64,000 bases of DNA from Trametes villosa (taxonomy: Eukaryota; Basidiomycota; Agaricomycetes; Polyporales; Polyporaceae), in contig PUDQ02000011.1 in the NCBI GenBank assembly GCA_002964805.2, forward strand, positions 1-64,000. Direction: 5' to 3'. Below the pieces are notes generated by a model, which saw only the letters and a list, made by a program, of their open reading frames with translations, made no database searches and had not been told where the DNA came from. Of the stretch, positions 9,999 through 22,300 are shown piece after piece (within the stretch, counting starts at the first letter, position 1; each line of letters opens with the position of its first letter). The position numbers were made by a program, and so were the translations under genes.

Positions 9999-10491
9999 CC
10001 TGCCCACTTTTTGTCGGGGGTCCTGTTCGACCCCCCCTTCTAAACCTCTAGACGCGCCGTAGACCACGAAACAGGAAGGAGAACGGCGCTTAACCGACGA
10101 AAGAGGCATGTTTTTGATGGGTGCCATCACAGAAATGCCATTTGCGTCGACCCACGCAGAGATGAGTCAGCGTGCCGAGCGGTCCCTCCCTTCGGGCGCT
10201 TCAGTGGCTCGCGTTCAGAGCCCGCTCGAGATCCGCCATCAGATGTGGATTTAGGATCGATTCTAAATTTCTAGATCCTTACGGGAAGTCATCCTATGCG
10301 GAGACTCAGAAAGCTAAGGTCCAGGACACAACCGGGTTGTCACTAGTATGCATCACGTGATCTGCGGTCCTCATTGCAAGCTCGGAACCGTGGAATCGGG
10401 GCTTGCTCGCGGTCGTTCCTCTCATTTACCTTCACTAGCATCTGTATGCATCATCTCTTCTTCGTTTGGCGGGGAGAAAGATAGTCTAGAC
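9999..10491. other. Intergenic region upstream of the NAD kinase gene
   Basis: I see no gene. The frame of the kinase stays open upstream to an ATG at 10348, so a longer N-terminus is formally possible. Confidence 0.5.
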
Positions 10492-12108
10492 ATGATACGC
10501 AAACGTCTTTCCGTCCTCTACGCGCCCCTTGCATCTCTGTCTCGGCCATCTGCCCGTCTCAAGCATCCACATCCTCCGGCTCTCCGGCTCTGCAGCCCTC
10601 GCCTCACAATTTCCCTTCCACGGATCGACCGGAGACACGCAACGTACGTATCCTTTACCTGCCGTTCTCGCTCTCCCTCGCTCGCACCTGGTGTCTCAAA
10701 TACGCGCATTCCTTCCGCCCCGCCGTTCATTCAGGCCTGTTAGGCTGAATTTCCTATAAGCTAGACGCGTCGCGAACGGCATCTCACCAAAGTCAGTCCT
10801 CATCGTCAACAAGCTCCGGACAAAGCCTGTAGTAGACGCGATCGACACACTTCTCAAGTGAGTCCTTACTCGGTGCACACCCTCCACCCTCGCATTCAAC
10901 GTGCCACCAAGGTATATCGGCGAGAAGTACCCGGGCGTGCAGATCTACCATGAAGACCGTCCAGACATACCTGATGGTGTGAAGGTGTGGCATCCAGGTA
11001 TGCACCGACCGCGCTTGCATTCCCGAGTGCCAGCTTACTCTGGGTGCTGTAGGACCAAATGCTGCACCAATCGACCTGGTGATTACTCTGGGCGGAGACG
11101 GCACCATTCTCCACGCTTCGTCGTTGTTCAAAACGGGCGCTGTGCCCCCAGTCCTGAGTTTCTCGATGGGCACCCTGGGCTTTTTGCTGCCATTCCGTGC
11201 GTGCAGTCCCGCAGATACGTCATATCTCGGTATTTAATAAACATCACATTGGCTATAGATATCGACGACTACACAAAAGCTATCGACAGCGCGTTTGCGG
11301 GACGCATCACCGTCCTGCACCGTATGCGTCTGTCATGTACGTTCCAAGACTCTGGCGGTGAGCGCATCGACGCTCAAAGCGCAGGTATGTAGCCCGACCG
11401 AGATACGCCGCACGCAAAAGCTGACTGTGTTAGCACCTACCAGACTGGCAAGTCATGAACGAGATTGCGCTCCATCGCGGCTCGAGCCCACACCTCAACA
11501 CGATCGACGTCTTCGTCGACGGCCAGCATCTGACCGAAGCAGTCGTGCGTCTCTATTCATCATATATGCACTGTGCCGTTCTGACGCTTGCGCCGCGCGC
11601 GGGGACAGTCTGACGGCCTGATCGTGTCCACACCGACCGGCTCGACGGCGTACTCGCTTTCCGCAGGCGGGCCGATCGTGCACCCCTCGCTCAGCGCGAT
11701 CGTGCTGACGCCCATCTGCCCACGGAGCCTCTCCTTCCGCCCGCTCGTCTTCCCGTCCTCGTCGGAGATCACGCTTCGGGTGCGCGCCCCTTGCCGCCTT
11801 CCCCTCTCATCCGTACGCTGACCCCGCGAACACGGCAGATCAGCGAAAGGAGCCGCGCGGCGGCGGGGCTCTCGATGGACGGGCAGGTGTCGCACATCCT
11901 GAGCCCGGGCGAGGCGGTGACGGTGCGCGCGTCGCTGCACCCGATCCCGTGCATCAACCGCTCGTCGATCTCGGAGCCCGAGGAGGTCCGCGAGGGCGCG
12001 GAGGGTGCGGGCCCGGGGAAGGAGGACGACTGGGTGCGGGATATCAACAATTTGCTGCAGTATAACGCGACGTTCAGGAGCAAGGCGCTCACGCGGCACT
12101 TGCGGTAG
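10492..12108 (+). CDS. NAD(H) kinase, probably mitochondrial (Pos5-like)
   Basis: NAD kinase phosphorylates NAD(H) with ATP to give NADP(H). Eight exons join in frame (380 aa): 10492-10643, 10765-10857, 10912-10997, 11053-11196, 11259-11384, 11444-11544, 11609-11779, 11839-12108. Family signatures are all present: LGGDGT (GGDGT at 124-128), MNE in NEIALHRG (206-207), [20 protein letters not shown] (from 235) and the C-terminal SMDGQ. The first 45 residues after ATG 10492 contain no acidic residue and are rich in Arg, Ser and Leu ([20 protein letters not shown]), as in mitochondrial presequences; yeast Pos5 is the mitochondrial NADH kinase. The first intron (121 nt) is the least certain junction. 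NADH versus NAD preference cannot be read from sequence. Confidence 0.9.
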
Positions 12109-13700
12109 AGGGAAGTAGGGTCAGAGGAGAGGGGATGAGAGGAGAGGGGTGGTGGAGGGCGAAGGGAGTGTACGATTATAGGTGCGTGAGGACGGCTCTT
12201 CGGGCCGTGAGTTGTCTGACGCGTCTATTTGTTGCAGCGGGGAGTGAGGATGGGCAGGAAGCGGGTCGCAGTCGGGTGCGATGCCACCTACCGCGAGGCT
12301 AATAGCCCTACTACTGCATCTGTGATCAGGCCTCATATGATCGATCGGGTCCAGAGCTGTCGCTCTGCAGCCGCAAGCTGTGGTCGCCCATAGGACGCAG
12401 GAGACAGGTGGGTTACTGGCCGGCGTCGGCTCGTCCCGCAGCGCTCGGGCAGTAGAGCAGCAAACCGCATATAGGCAGCTCGAAGGCATCCCGAACGTGG
12501 TCCGGGTTGGGTGCTCACCTCCGCGTTAAAAACCGCGCATACATGCGCCCATCGAACGGGCGCCAGCATACGTGTACGCTCATCCATTATATAACCTGCG
12601 CTCGCCTTCAACGCTCACTAAAGCCGCATGACCATGCTGTGACCGTACGGGATGTGCAGCGCAGACCAGCACCGCAGGACGCAGTGCCCTACGATCTGCC
12701 AAGTGGGCGGTGCGGTGCCTGTCGAGTACCCCTGCGGTGCGTGTATAAGGTTCGGCGTGAGATAGTCCTTGGGGAAGACCTGCCGGCGGCTCGGAAGGAC
12801 GCCTCTGAGGGCAGCACAGCGCGTTCATGAGTACTTACAGTTGCTCGTGGGCTTCGTGTCGGGAACCTACCCGGTGTCGCTGGTACGTAGCGGATTCTGT
12901 AGGCACCGCGGTATGCTGCTCAACCCAGGACGAGTCGCGTCGTGGCTCTGCCATCCGAGTCGGAGGCGCCGCGCTCGCCCGGTCCGAAGGCGGTCCTCCG
13001 CGCCTGCGGCCTGTGGTCACTGGCCTAAGAAGCGAGAAGCGGAAGAGCGTGAGCTTGAGCTTGACGTCGGGCGGGTTCGAACATCGCCCGGTGTCCTTCT
13101 CCCGGTGGGCTGTTGTGGTTCGGATGGCGGTGTGTCGTGCGTGTGCGCCGCGTTCGGTGGGATCGCTGGGCTTGGAGAGGGCTGCTCCTGGGGGTCGTGG
13201 TGAGGCGGGGTGTTGGGTGTTGGGTGCGGTGCTGGGGTATGCGGGTATGAGTATTTGCGGTGTAATTGGGTGGGGAATGTGGGGCGTGCTGTGGACGAGG
13301 CTGCATACCTAGGATGAGGCGCGGTATTAACGTGTAACGCTATACTGGAGAAGCTCCCCGTGTATGTGGTTAGTGGTCTTGGAGCACTGCACTTAGCTTG
13401 GCGACGTACCAGTTGCAAGAGAGCGAACTCGAGAGCAGTGGTAGGAGTGTTTGAGATGTTTGGGTGATTATATTGCTTTGTAACGGAGTCGATACAGTAG
13501 GAGGAAAGGCATAGCTAAAGTACAAGTAGCACAGCATTGTCCCGCCGTAGCTGGAAATTGACTATTCATGTGGGGCAGTCCCGGGCAGCGAGGATAACGG
13601 TCAGCGAGTAGTGTACAATTGGGCCACAATGGGAATGGGTATGTGGTTGGTCTAGGGTGGGCGATCCGAAGGTCCATGGTTCGAAAGGAATACAGTAGAA
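12109..13700. other. Intergenic, no gene supported
   Basis: The space between the kinase and the convergent gene at 13701 shows no coherent reading frame, spliced gene or tRNA. A single B-box-like word (GGTTCGAA at 13073) has no cloverleaf around it. Confidence 0.5.
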
Positions 13701-14371
13701 TCATGCGCTGACACGCTTCCCGAAGAGGCTCTTTGCCCAGTCCAATGTCGAGCAAGAAGAGTCCCGGGAACGTGTGCTGGGCGTGGGCGACGCGGAGCGC
13801 GAGCGCGAGCGCGAGTACTCGCTCTTGGGGTCGTAAAATGGCCGCGGGGGCTTGACGAAGCTCTGCGGGGGCGACGGCGCGCGGGACGGCGCGAGGAAGT
13901 CCTCGTCCGGGTGCAGCTTTTTAAGCGAGTCGTAGTCGGGCAGGCCGTCTGGGTTGGTGACGACGATCTCGAGCCCCTCTGCGGACGGCTCGTCGAGCTC
14001 GACGGGCGCGGGCGCGGGGGGCGCGGCGACGGTGACGTCGAGGACCTCGAAGGGCGCGCGGGAGAAGACGACGGTCTTCCAGGCCATGGGCCCGATGCGG
14101 ATGAGCTGGCGCTGCTGGTTGATGAGGCCGTTGACGGAGATGACGATGCGTGCGGGGTCGAGGGGGGCGAGCTCCGGGAAGACCTCGCGCGCGAACTGGA
14201 CGCCTTCCTGTTAGGGGAGGAGGTGGTTAGTTTGGACTGGGGAGGATGAGGCGGGACGCTGACCTCGTATGATTGGGCGGGCGTCACGTAGACCATCTGC
14301 TTGTTATAGCGGTAGGTCAGGATCTCGGGGATCTTGCCGTTACGCGCAGCAGTCGGCCGATGGGGAGGCAT
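13701..14371 (-). CDS. Small conserved fungal protein with Ser/Arg-rich tail, function unknown
   Basis: Two exons (14371-14264, 14207-13701; 56-nt intron with GTCAGC donor and AACAG acceptor) give 204 aa. The N-terminal 100 residues look like a compact alpha/beta domain (ILTYRYNKQMVYVTPAQSYE, then GVQFAREVFPELA and RIVISVNGLI). Proteins with this YRYNKQMVYV opening are familiar to me as uncharacterised agaricomycete proteins. The tail is acidic (DEDFLAPSRAPSPP), then SR-rich (SRSRSRSASPTP), ending KSLFGKRVSA. No signal peptide or membrane segment is visible. Confidence 0.82.
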
Positions 14372-15860
14372 GTTTGGGAGTTGTGTGTGGCGGGGGAGGA
14401 GGTCCTGGTGGTGGTAGGAGGCCGAAAGAGGGAGTGTTGTCTGGGAATGGGATCATCTCCCCGTCGTTACTTATATGCAAGACGTCCATACTGCCCCTAG
14501 AGCCGGTGCGAGCGGCGTGCAGAAAGCACGTAGCGTTCCGAGTCACCGCCTGCTTGAGAGAATGAAGGATGTCGGGCACCGCTTGTGGGCGCCTGTGGAC
14601 CGCCCCGCCACCGCAAAGCCCCGGCGTCCTAGCGCGGACCGCCTCTTCTCTCCTTCGTCTGCCACCCCCTCTTCGTCTTCTGACTACGGATGGCGCGGCC
14701 TGTCCCGCAAACGTGGTGTCCGGAGCCGCCGCTCGCATGCTCGCGAAGTCCCGACTACTTTCTGCGGCGGCGGTGTCCACAGGACAGCAATAGCATTCCA
14801 CAAGTCCAGAATGCTTTGGCGCCACCTCTTGCATTCTGCAGTAATCGCCGACGCTCTCTCGCCCCGCCTCGGCACCGCCCAACGAGTACAATTTACTGAC
14901 CATGCGCCTGTCCGTTAGTCGTACACAATACGTGTTCGAAGAGCGCGTGCGGTCGCCGCCTTTTGTTCGATAGACCACGGCGGTCGCATGTGTTCGCTCA
15001 ATCAAGCAACTGCAGCGACTGCTATAGCTGCGACCGTAAAGAACCTCGCGACCGTTGACGGCTCCGACCACCACCATCTGCCGCGTGCCACCTCGGTGGT
15101 CCGCGAGCGGACTGTATGCGCCCGACCTGTCCGGACGCGGGCTAAGGCACCGCTCTACCGCTCCCCGCAGACGCGTGCACAGGCAATCCCCGAATACAAC
15201 CAACGATCTGGTCGCACGCCGTCCTTAGGCAAGTATCCCTGCCTCATATCGGCTCGTCGATCCTTCTCTGATCACTATCGCACTGCCTCAGGTCCCTGCT
15301 CGACTTCAGGCCTCAGGCCTCAAGGCCTATGGTGAAGTCACGCAGACACACAGGCTTACGTAGCGCGACTGCAGAGGGCGTGAACCCTATCGCAGCGTGA
15401 AAAGGGTCTACCGCAGGACGCGTTGCCGCCGGCACGGCTGCTCGTCGTATAAGCGCGACAATGCTCAGGCTGCGTCCTCGGGCCTCATGCCCAGGTGGAT
15501 GCGCGATGACTTCCGCGAACGATTTTGCTGCCGTACGCGCGTGCGCGTAGAGCTCGCGGCCTTGCCTCTTCGACGCAAGCGACGCCGCGCGGGCTAGTCC
15601 CACGCGCGCGGAGCGCACACGCACTCGGAATAGGCAGGTCTTCTGGTATACTTCCTCCGACTCGAGGACGGCACGTTGCGCTGCTCCCCTCGGATTCTCC
15701 GCCGGAGCTACCGCAGCACACGCGCGTGTGCGGCCCGTCCATCCTCTGGGTGCGTGCGTGGACGGATGCGGGAGATGGGCGATGGGAGCGGCCTGCGGCA
15801 TCTGGGTATAAGTGGGGCTATCGCTCTCGACTGATCATATCTCCCCACTCTTCATCCACC
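14372..15860. other. Intergenic region between divergent genes
   Basis: About 1.5 kb separates the minus-strand gene (start 14371) from the plus-strand gene (start 15861). It should hold both promoters. Only scattered short frames are seen, with no coherent product. Confidence 0.5.
15807..15812 (+). promoter_or_regulatory. TATA-like box upstream of the coiled-coil gene
   Basis: TATAAG lies 49 bp upstream of the ATG at 15861, giving room for a transcription start about 25 bp before the ATG. Confidence 0.4.
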
Positions 15861-17494
15861 ATGGGCAGCAGACGATCCGGAAACTCTGGTACTAAGCCAA
15901 CGTCGCCACCTACTGGGACGCCGAGGGAGGTGTGCAATGCGTTGTCCCCTTACAGGTTGCTCTGGAGGCTGACGGCCGGTCGCTGTAATAGGGCACTCCG
16001 GGTCCCAATCCCCCAACTCCTCCAAAAAGCCCAGAACAGACCCGAGCGACGCTCGCCGGCAATGCGACAGGCAAGGCTCCCCCGCACATCACGGTCGATA
16101 CCTCTGCGAGCGCGGGCCCGCGTGCGCCGACAAGCGGGGCTACCACCTCAGTTCCCCCACAGTCGTCCGTCGGCGACCTGACCTCGCGCGCCGTGAACGG
16201 CCTGCTGCACGAGATGCAACGTACGCTTTCCGCCTTGGGCGAGACCTTTGGCGTCTTGGGGGAGCAGACGATTAGCGTCGCGACCCTCGGGCCCGCAGTC
16301 GATGCCGTTCTCAAGGTGAGTCTCGCATTCAACTGTTGCATGCGCTGCTGGCCCACTGATCGGCCATCGCGCTCAGATCGAGAAGGTCGCGGTGGAGGTG
16401 AAGACACAACGACAGCGACAGGACGCAGCGATGGAGCGCACGACGGTCGAGGTGCAGGACGGCGTCAAGGCGCTCATCCGCGAACGCCTGCGGCCAGAGG
16501 TGGACAGGATGGTCGCGGAGACGGTCGCCCGCCATGTGGAGGCGCGTGTGCGAGACGAGGTACGTGTCGAGCTTCTGTGCCGGGGAAGATGGGGACATGT
16601 CGCTGATGCATTCGGGACCGTAGCTCGCGAAGCAGGTCTCGCAAAAGATGAAGGACGAGCTCGAGGAGCACCGTCGGCGCATCCTCGAGGCGAAGATCGC
16701 GCTCGCGAACGCGTACGTACTCCTCTAGGCCTTATTGCATTGCAGTGAGAGACATGCTGACCCGCGTATGCTACCTCCTTACCCCTTGCCTGTGAATGGT
16801 GTCGCGCTTTCGCGCATCGCCACTTTCCATCGCGTACGCGCGCCTCCTCGACGCCCCCAGCGAGGCGAAGCGCCACAACGCGCTGATCCCCCGCGAAGCC
16901 GAGAGCACAGAGCCCCTCCGCCCGCTCCTCCGCCCCGCCGTCGTGGCCGGCGCCCCGCTCGGCACGCCCGCCGACAGCGACGCGCCCGCCAAGGCCAACG
17001 GCAAGGCGAAGTCCAAGAACGCGAAGGACAAGGACAAGAAGGACGGCACGAGCACGAACGGCGGCGACGCAAGCACGGACGGGGACGGCAGCGAAGGCGT
17101 TACGGCGGCGGCGGCCCTTGCGCCTGGGGCGGGGACGCCGTCGGAGCACTTCCCGCGGTTCGTCCCCGAGCTGCGCACGATGGAGGCGCGCACCGCGCAC
17201 CGGCTCGTGCTGGAGTACGGCTTGGTGACGGGCGAGGGCGAGGCGGAGGACGACTGGGACGAGGACGACGTCACCGTCAAGGACGACAAGGAGAAGGACA
17301 AGGAGCCGGGGACGCCGGCCGGGCGGAGGGGCAACGCGCCGGGCGCGTCGAAGGCCGGTGGGAACGGGGGGAGGGAGGAGAAAAAGGAGATGGCGAAGGA
17401 GAAGGAGAAGCGCGAGGCGGCACGGGAGACGAAGCTGCGCGAGCGCGAGAGAAGGCGGACGGTGGAGCTCAACGAGTTCATGCGCTTCATTGGG
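15861..17494 (+). CDS. Conserved coiled-coil protein of unknown function (3' end unresolved)
   Basis: Five exons join in frame: 15861-15929, 16040-16315, 16377-16559, 16624-16712, 16861-17494. A disordered N-terminus precedes a conserved helix (SVGDLTSRAVNGLLHEMQRT). A long charged coiled coil follows across exons 3-4 (EVKTQRQRQDAAMERTTVEV; KQVSQKMKDELEEHRRRILE). A second conserved block (REAESTEPLRPLLRP, then FPRFVPELRTMEARTAHRLV) is interrupted by Lys/Asp-rich low complexity, and the last segment reads RRRTVELNEFMRFIG before a GTGAGT donor. Related uncharacterised proteins are common in Agaricomycetes. The final exon was not placed: one after the CAG at 17606-17608 would run to a stop at 17998 but looks unlike coding sequence. 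Confidence 0.75.
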
Positions 17495-18375
17495 GTGAGT
17501 CCATTTTTCTTGTGCTTTGCTTTGTTGAGTCTTGTCGGGGTTGCGTTGGGGGGCTGTCTGAGGGGGCGTTCTGCTCGGGCGGCGTGAGGTTCGGTGCGGC
17601 GGGTGCAGGGGACGTTGCTGTTCTGTGTTCTCTTCTGCGGAGGGTGTTTGACGACGCCGGCGCCGACGGTGTTTCTTTCCACTTTGCTTTACCCTCGGCG
17701 TCGTGCGTCGTCCTTCTCAATTCCGCATTCTGTCACGCCTTGGGATAACACGCTGACGTCCTCCTCTCCCCCTTCCTCTCCTCCCCCTCCCCTCAACCCT
17801 CCGTCGGGCCCGTCCCCCCTCCCTCTCCCCTCACCTCAACATCCCCGCCACCCCCGGACGCCCACCCCGTTGCCGTGCTGCCCGCGCGGTTCGTGCGAAC
17901 GGGTGTCGGTGGGCTCCGCCGTGCTGCTCGCGTGGTACGCGGCGTGCGCCTCGCTCGGCGACGGCGCGGACGCCGGCGCGCGCATGGACTTCTCCTGACG
18001 TCCGCCGTTTTGTCGTCCGTGCCCTCGCAAAACCTCTTCGCGCGGGAGCAGCTGGGGCACATGCGGGTGTACGCGTCGAGCCGCGGCCCGGAGAGCGCGA
18101 CGCTCATGAGCTCGCCGATGTTGGCGCCGCAGAGCCAGTGGTACCGGCCGTGGTGAGGCCTGAGGCCAGAGGCGGAGGGGCGTGCGCTCTGCTGTGTTCT
18201 TGGATTTTGTACGTTGTGTGCTCTCGTGTAGCTGTGAATCTTGTTGTATCTCGTGTATCTTGTTGTATATCGCTGTGTTGTAATCCTATATGTACACCGT
18301 TTCTGCCTATCGTACAACATGCTGGCGACGCTACTGCTACAAATCCACATCCACATCCAAGTCCACGGTACCGGT
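17495..18375. other. Unresolved segment 3' of the coiled-coil gene
   Basis: It starts with an intron and may contain the terminal exon of the upstream gene. A 3' stretch reads as FAREQLGHMRVYASSRGPES ... SQWYRPW with stop near 18156 on the plus strand, but it has no clear link to an upstream exon and the antisense frame is also open. A pyrimidine-rich tract covers about 17750-17840. I make no call. Confidence 0.35.
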
Positions 18376-19106
18376 CTAGAAGTCCTTCTTCGGCGCGTCG
18401 GCGGTGCCGGAGTCGTAGGTGCGGACGTGCTCGCGGTGCTCGCCGCGGTCGTCCTTCTTGAAGTACTGGACGTCGTCCGAGTCCATGAGGCCGGCGACCT
18501 TGTCGGCCTGCCACTTCTTGAAGGCGAAGCCGGCGCCGGTGTGGGAGTAGTCCTTGCCGTTCGCCTGGTCCTTGTGGTACTTGACCTGGGGGAAGTCGGA
18601 GTCGGCGGAGGCGGGGTCGAGGGAGAGGGAGACGAGGGCGTTGATCGTCGTGCTCTTGATACCCCCGGGGAACGTCCACGTCTGTGTGATTGCACATGTC
18701 AGCGCAAGGCGAGCGTGAGAGGGGAGAGGAGGGAGGGAGGGGCACTGCGGACCTGCTCGTTCTTGAACTGGATGAGGAGGGGGTCGTTGACGACGACCTG
18801 GTAGCCCTCGTTCTTGGAGTCGCGGAAGAGCTTGGGGAGGGCGAACCACTGGCCGGCCATCTTGTAGCGGTCGTTGGCGTAGACGAACTGGTCGTCGTAG
18901 ACGCAGTCGGGGGTGTAGCGCTCGACGCGGCGGCGCGTGGGCTGGCACGAGTAGAGGGCGAGGATGTCGTCGAGGAGGGCCTGGCGCGGGGGCGTGAGCG
19001 GGAGGGATTTGGAGGGGTCGGGGTGGTAGTCGTCCGAGGAGGACGTCTGGCGGACCTCGAAGTGCTCGCCGGGGAGGGAGGAGTCGTTGGGGAGGGCGCT
19101 GGACAT
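18376..19106 (-). CDS. NTF2/SnoaL-like conserved protein, function unknown
   Basis: Two exons (19106-18753, 18681-18376; 71-nt intron, CACACAG acceptor) encode 219 aa. The core ILALYSCQPTRRRVERYTPD, CVYDDQFVYANDRYKMAGQW and ALPKLFRDSKNEGYQ resembles the cone-like NTF2/SnoaL fold of fungal uncharacterised proteins. Exon 2 adds the beta strands of the sheet (TWTFPGGIKSTTINALVSLS) and a charged tail. An ATG at 19154 would add 16 residues, but it lies only about 25 bp after a TATA box, so the ATG at 19106 (MSSALPNDSS) is preferred. If the longer form is made, its Arg-rich start could be a mitochondrial presequence. Confidence 0.8.
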
Positions 19107-19178
19107 GCTGCGGCGGATGCTCGGGATCACTCGAAGTGCGCGGACGGATAACATACGCCGTCTGCATGTTCTGCTGTG

Positions 19179-19186
19179 TTTATATA
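19179..19186 (-). promoter_or_regulatory. TATA box of the NTF2-like gene
   Basis: The minus strand reads TATATAAA. The expected transcription start about 30 bp downstream falls near 19150, which decides the start codon of the gene below it. Confidence 0.55.
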
Positions 19187-19374
19187 CCGCGCAGAGAGAG
19201 CGTCGGCTGTGACGTGCGGGTGCGATCTGGGGACGGGATCGGGGCGGGGGAGAGACGCGACGCGACGCGTGGGTGTGGCACGTGCACCGCGTTCACGAAC
19301 CAGCGCCTGTGGTTGGGCGCGTCTCCTCCTCCTGCACCCTGTGCTTCTCTGACCGGTACTCTCATTAATCGGGA

Positions 19375-22300
19375 ATGGAGAGCAAGAAGCGGACGCGGTC
19401 GCAGACGACGCTCGACGCCTTCTACTCCCCCAACTACGCCGCCTCGCCCCTCAAGCAGGCCCGCTCCCAGCTCAGACACTCCCCTCCCCACCCGCCCCGC
19501 CCGCCACCGCCTGCCACCGCCGCCCGCCCCCGCTCGGCCGAGCCAGACCACCCCTCCGACGGCAAGCTCAAGCGGCCCTCCACCCCAGCCAAGGACGCCG
19601 CCCTCCCCGAGCGCGACCCCAAGCGGCCCCGACACGACCCGGGCATCTTTCCCGCCCGGCCCTCTGCGTCTCTCCCGCCCCTCGGCCTCACCGACGGCCG
19701 CCAGCCACAGCCGCCGTCGTCCCCATACAGGCGCGCCGTCTCCGTCCCCGCCGCGCCCTCGCACGTACCCCTGCTTGATCTCAACAACGTCCCGCCCTCG
19801 CCCCGCCGATCGCCCGCCAAGTTCCGCATCGCGTCCGTACCGCCAGAGTCGCGCCCGCCCGACCCGCGACCGCAGCTGTCGATCCAGCCGCCCTCGCCGT
19901 CAATTATACCCCCGCCCCCCGAGCAGCATGCGTCGTCGTCTTCGTCACCGTTGTCGCCGCTTTCGCCCTTGCCGGACGAGCCTATGCCCGCGGCAGAACC
20001 CGCACCGACGCCCTCGGCGTCCATACCCAGCCGACTCCCCGTCTCCGTCGTCTCACGCATGAAGCCAAAGGCTACAGCGCCGCCCAAGAAGGCGCGCTCA
20101 AAGTCCATCGCGCCCGCTGTCGTGCGGGCGACCCGGAGCACGACTCTCAGGCAGAAGAAAGTCGAGGAGGCGAAAGGTGCGTCCCTCCCAGTGATCTCTC
20201 GTAGGGTTCTACTAACATACAACAGCTGCGGCGAATCCGAGCGCGACGCCGCACCGGCGCCGATCCATGTCGCTCTCCTACGCCCAACCCACCGCCGCGT
20301 CCGCTGCGAAGGCGTCCCCCGTCAAACCCGCGTCCTCGCGCCCGTCCGCCGTGCTACCGCCCTCGGCGCCGTTCACGTTTACCGCTACACCTCGTATGTC
20401 TACGCTCGTCCCCGGGCCCTCTGCGAGCAAACCGCCGTTGGAGCGCCGGGCGACGGGCAGCGGGGCGCTGCAGCTCAACTCGAGCCTGTCGACGCTCAAC
20501 CAGGCGCTCGAGCGCCTGAACGCGCCGCCGCCTGCACGGCCCAATACGAGCATGGGCTTCCATCGCGAGCCGGGGCCGGATGAGGACGAAGACGGGGATG
20601 GGGAGCGGGCGGCGCTGCGCTCGAGTACTGGGGCGAGCGGAAGTGGGAGGCCGGCGAGCGCGCTGGGCACGGCGAAGGGTAAGGAGAAGGCGCCAGCGAC
20701 CCCGAGCCAGCTCCCGGCAAGGAAAGCAGGAGCGGGACAGGCGGCGCTGGGGAAGAAGCCGCTGACGCAGACGACGCTCATGCTGCCCCCGCCGCCGCGG
20801 CCGCCCTCCCAGTCCAGCGTACGCGCCTCGACCTCTACCTCTACTTCGAGTGCCGCCGCCTCGGACGCTTCGGGTGACGAGGCAAGCAAGAAGAAAGAGA
20901 AGGAGAAGGAGAGACAGGTGAGCCTCGCGATGGCCCCGAGCCTGGGCAAGGTGCGGAGCAGCCTCGGGTACGCGCTCCCTTCCACTCCCGCCGGACCCTC
21001 TGCGCGCCCTGTCCCGGGGTCGAGCGCGGCGAAGACTGGCGTGAGTGCCGGTGCGGCAGCGCAGAAACGCGTGTTCCCGGCGGCGACGCCGGCCAGCGGG
21101 CGTGCGCTCTTCGGGGGTGCATCCTCGAGCTCTGGCTCGGGATCTGGAGCGAAACCGGGCCCGTCGACCGCGCGCACGCCTCTCGCTGGCACGGGGCGCG
21201 GCGGGTTCGGGTTGCGCACACCGCTCGGGACGGGCGTGGGCAGTGGAATAGGTGCAAGGCGGGGCGGGATGGCGACGCGCGTGCTGCAGCGCGCGAGCAA
21301 GAAGAGCTCGCTGCCCGTCGTCATCGGCAGCCCCGTCAAGGGCTCGGGCTCTTCCGCGCGCCCGGACTTCGGCCTCGACGATCTGGGAGTCGGAACCACT
21401 GGGGAGGATAGGATGGACCTGGGTGGTGAGGGAGAGGGAGAGGGAGAAGGGGAGGGAGAGGGAGGGGAGAGAGGAGAGAGGACGACGCAGGAACGCATCG
21501 GGGACTGGCTGCGGAACGCGAGCAAGGACGTGCTCCGGGACTTGGGGCACGACGACGCGGAGGAGGACGAGTCTGCGCTGGATCTGGACGACACAGACGC
21601 GCCTGCCCTCGTGCAAGAGAAGGATGGGATGCCGTCGTCGGACGCGCCCGGCCCGCCTTCATCGTCTGACGGACCCGCGGATGACAAGGAGAAAGAGAAG
21701 ACGGAGAAGGAGCGAGAGAAGGAGGAGAGGGAGAGGGAACGGGACTGGCGCCGGAACGCGAGCCGGCGCGCGAGCATGGCGAGCCAGCTGCTCTCGCAGA
21801 GCCTCTCCGCGCTCCCCGACACCCCTCCTACCGCCGCGGTCCTCAACGGGAAGGATAAGGGGAAGGGGCGCGCGGTGAGCAGTACGTGGCCCGCAACGAG
21901 CCCCGCCGTCGCTGGGAGTGGAAGTGGCTCGAATGGAGCCGGGGCGGGAGGGCAAGAGGAAGGAGAGGAGGGAGGGGAGGGAGGGGCGAAGGGCACGATG
22001 CCGCCCCCGCCCGTGCCCCCCGCGCGCCCCGCGACGCGGCACAACACGCGCCTCGCGACGGGCGCGCTCGCCTCGCCCCCTGCCCGCCCGCCCGACGTCT
22101 CCGGCAGCGGGTCTGGGGGTAAGGGCAAGGGCAAGGATAAGGGAGGGGCGGCGGAGAGCCCGGGCGCGGGGGCGCTGGCGGTGCTGCGCGGGTGCACGAT
22201 CTTCGTGGACGTGAGGACGGAGGAGGGGGACGATGCGGGGGGGTTGTTCGTGGATATGTTGAAGGGGTTGGGGGCGAAGGTGCGTTTTTTCCTACTGATT

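Noticed and set aside
13021..13095. tRNA-like A and B box words (TGGCCTAAGAAG ... GGTTCGAA)
   Set aside because: The T-arm does not pair and no acceptor stem can be formed around them.
17836..18156. Possible terminal exon or separate gene reading ..SQWYRPW
   Set aside because: No splice path in frame from the upstream gene, and the antisense frame is equally open; kept only as an unresolved region.
20278..22197. A 639-codon open frame antisense to the BRCT gene
   Set aside because: It mirrors the GC-rich disordered coding region, is Ser/Pro low complexity with no domain, and the plus strand has six exons joining to a BRCT domain.
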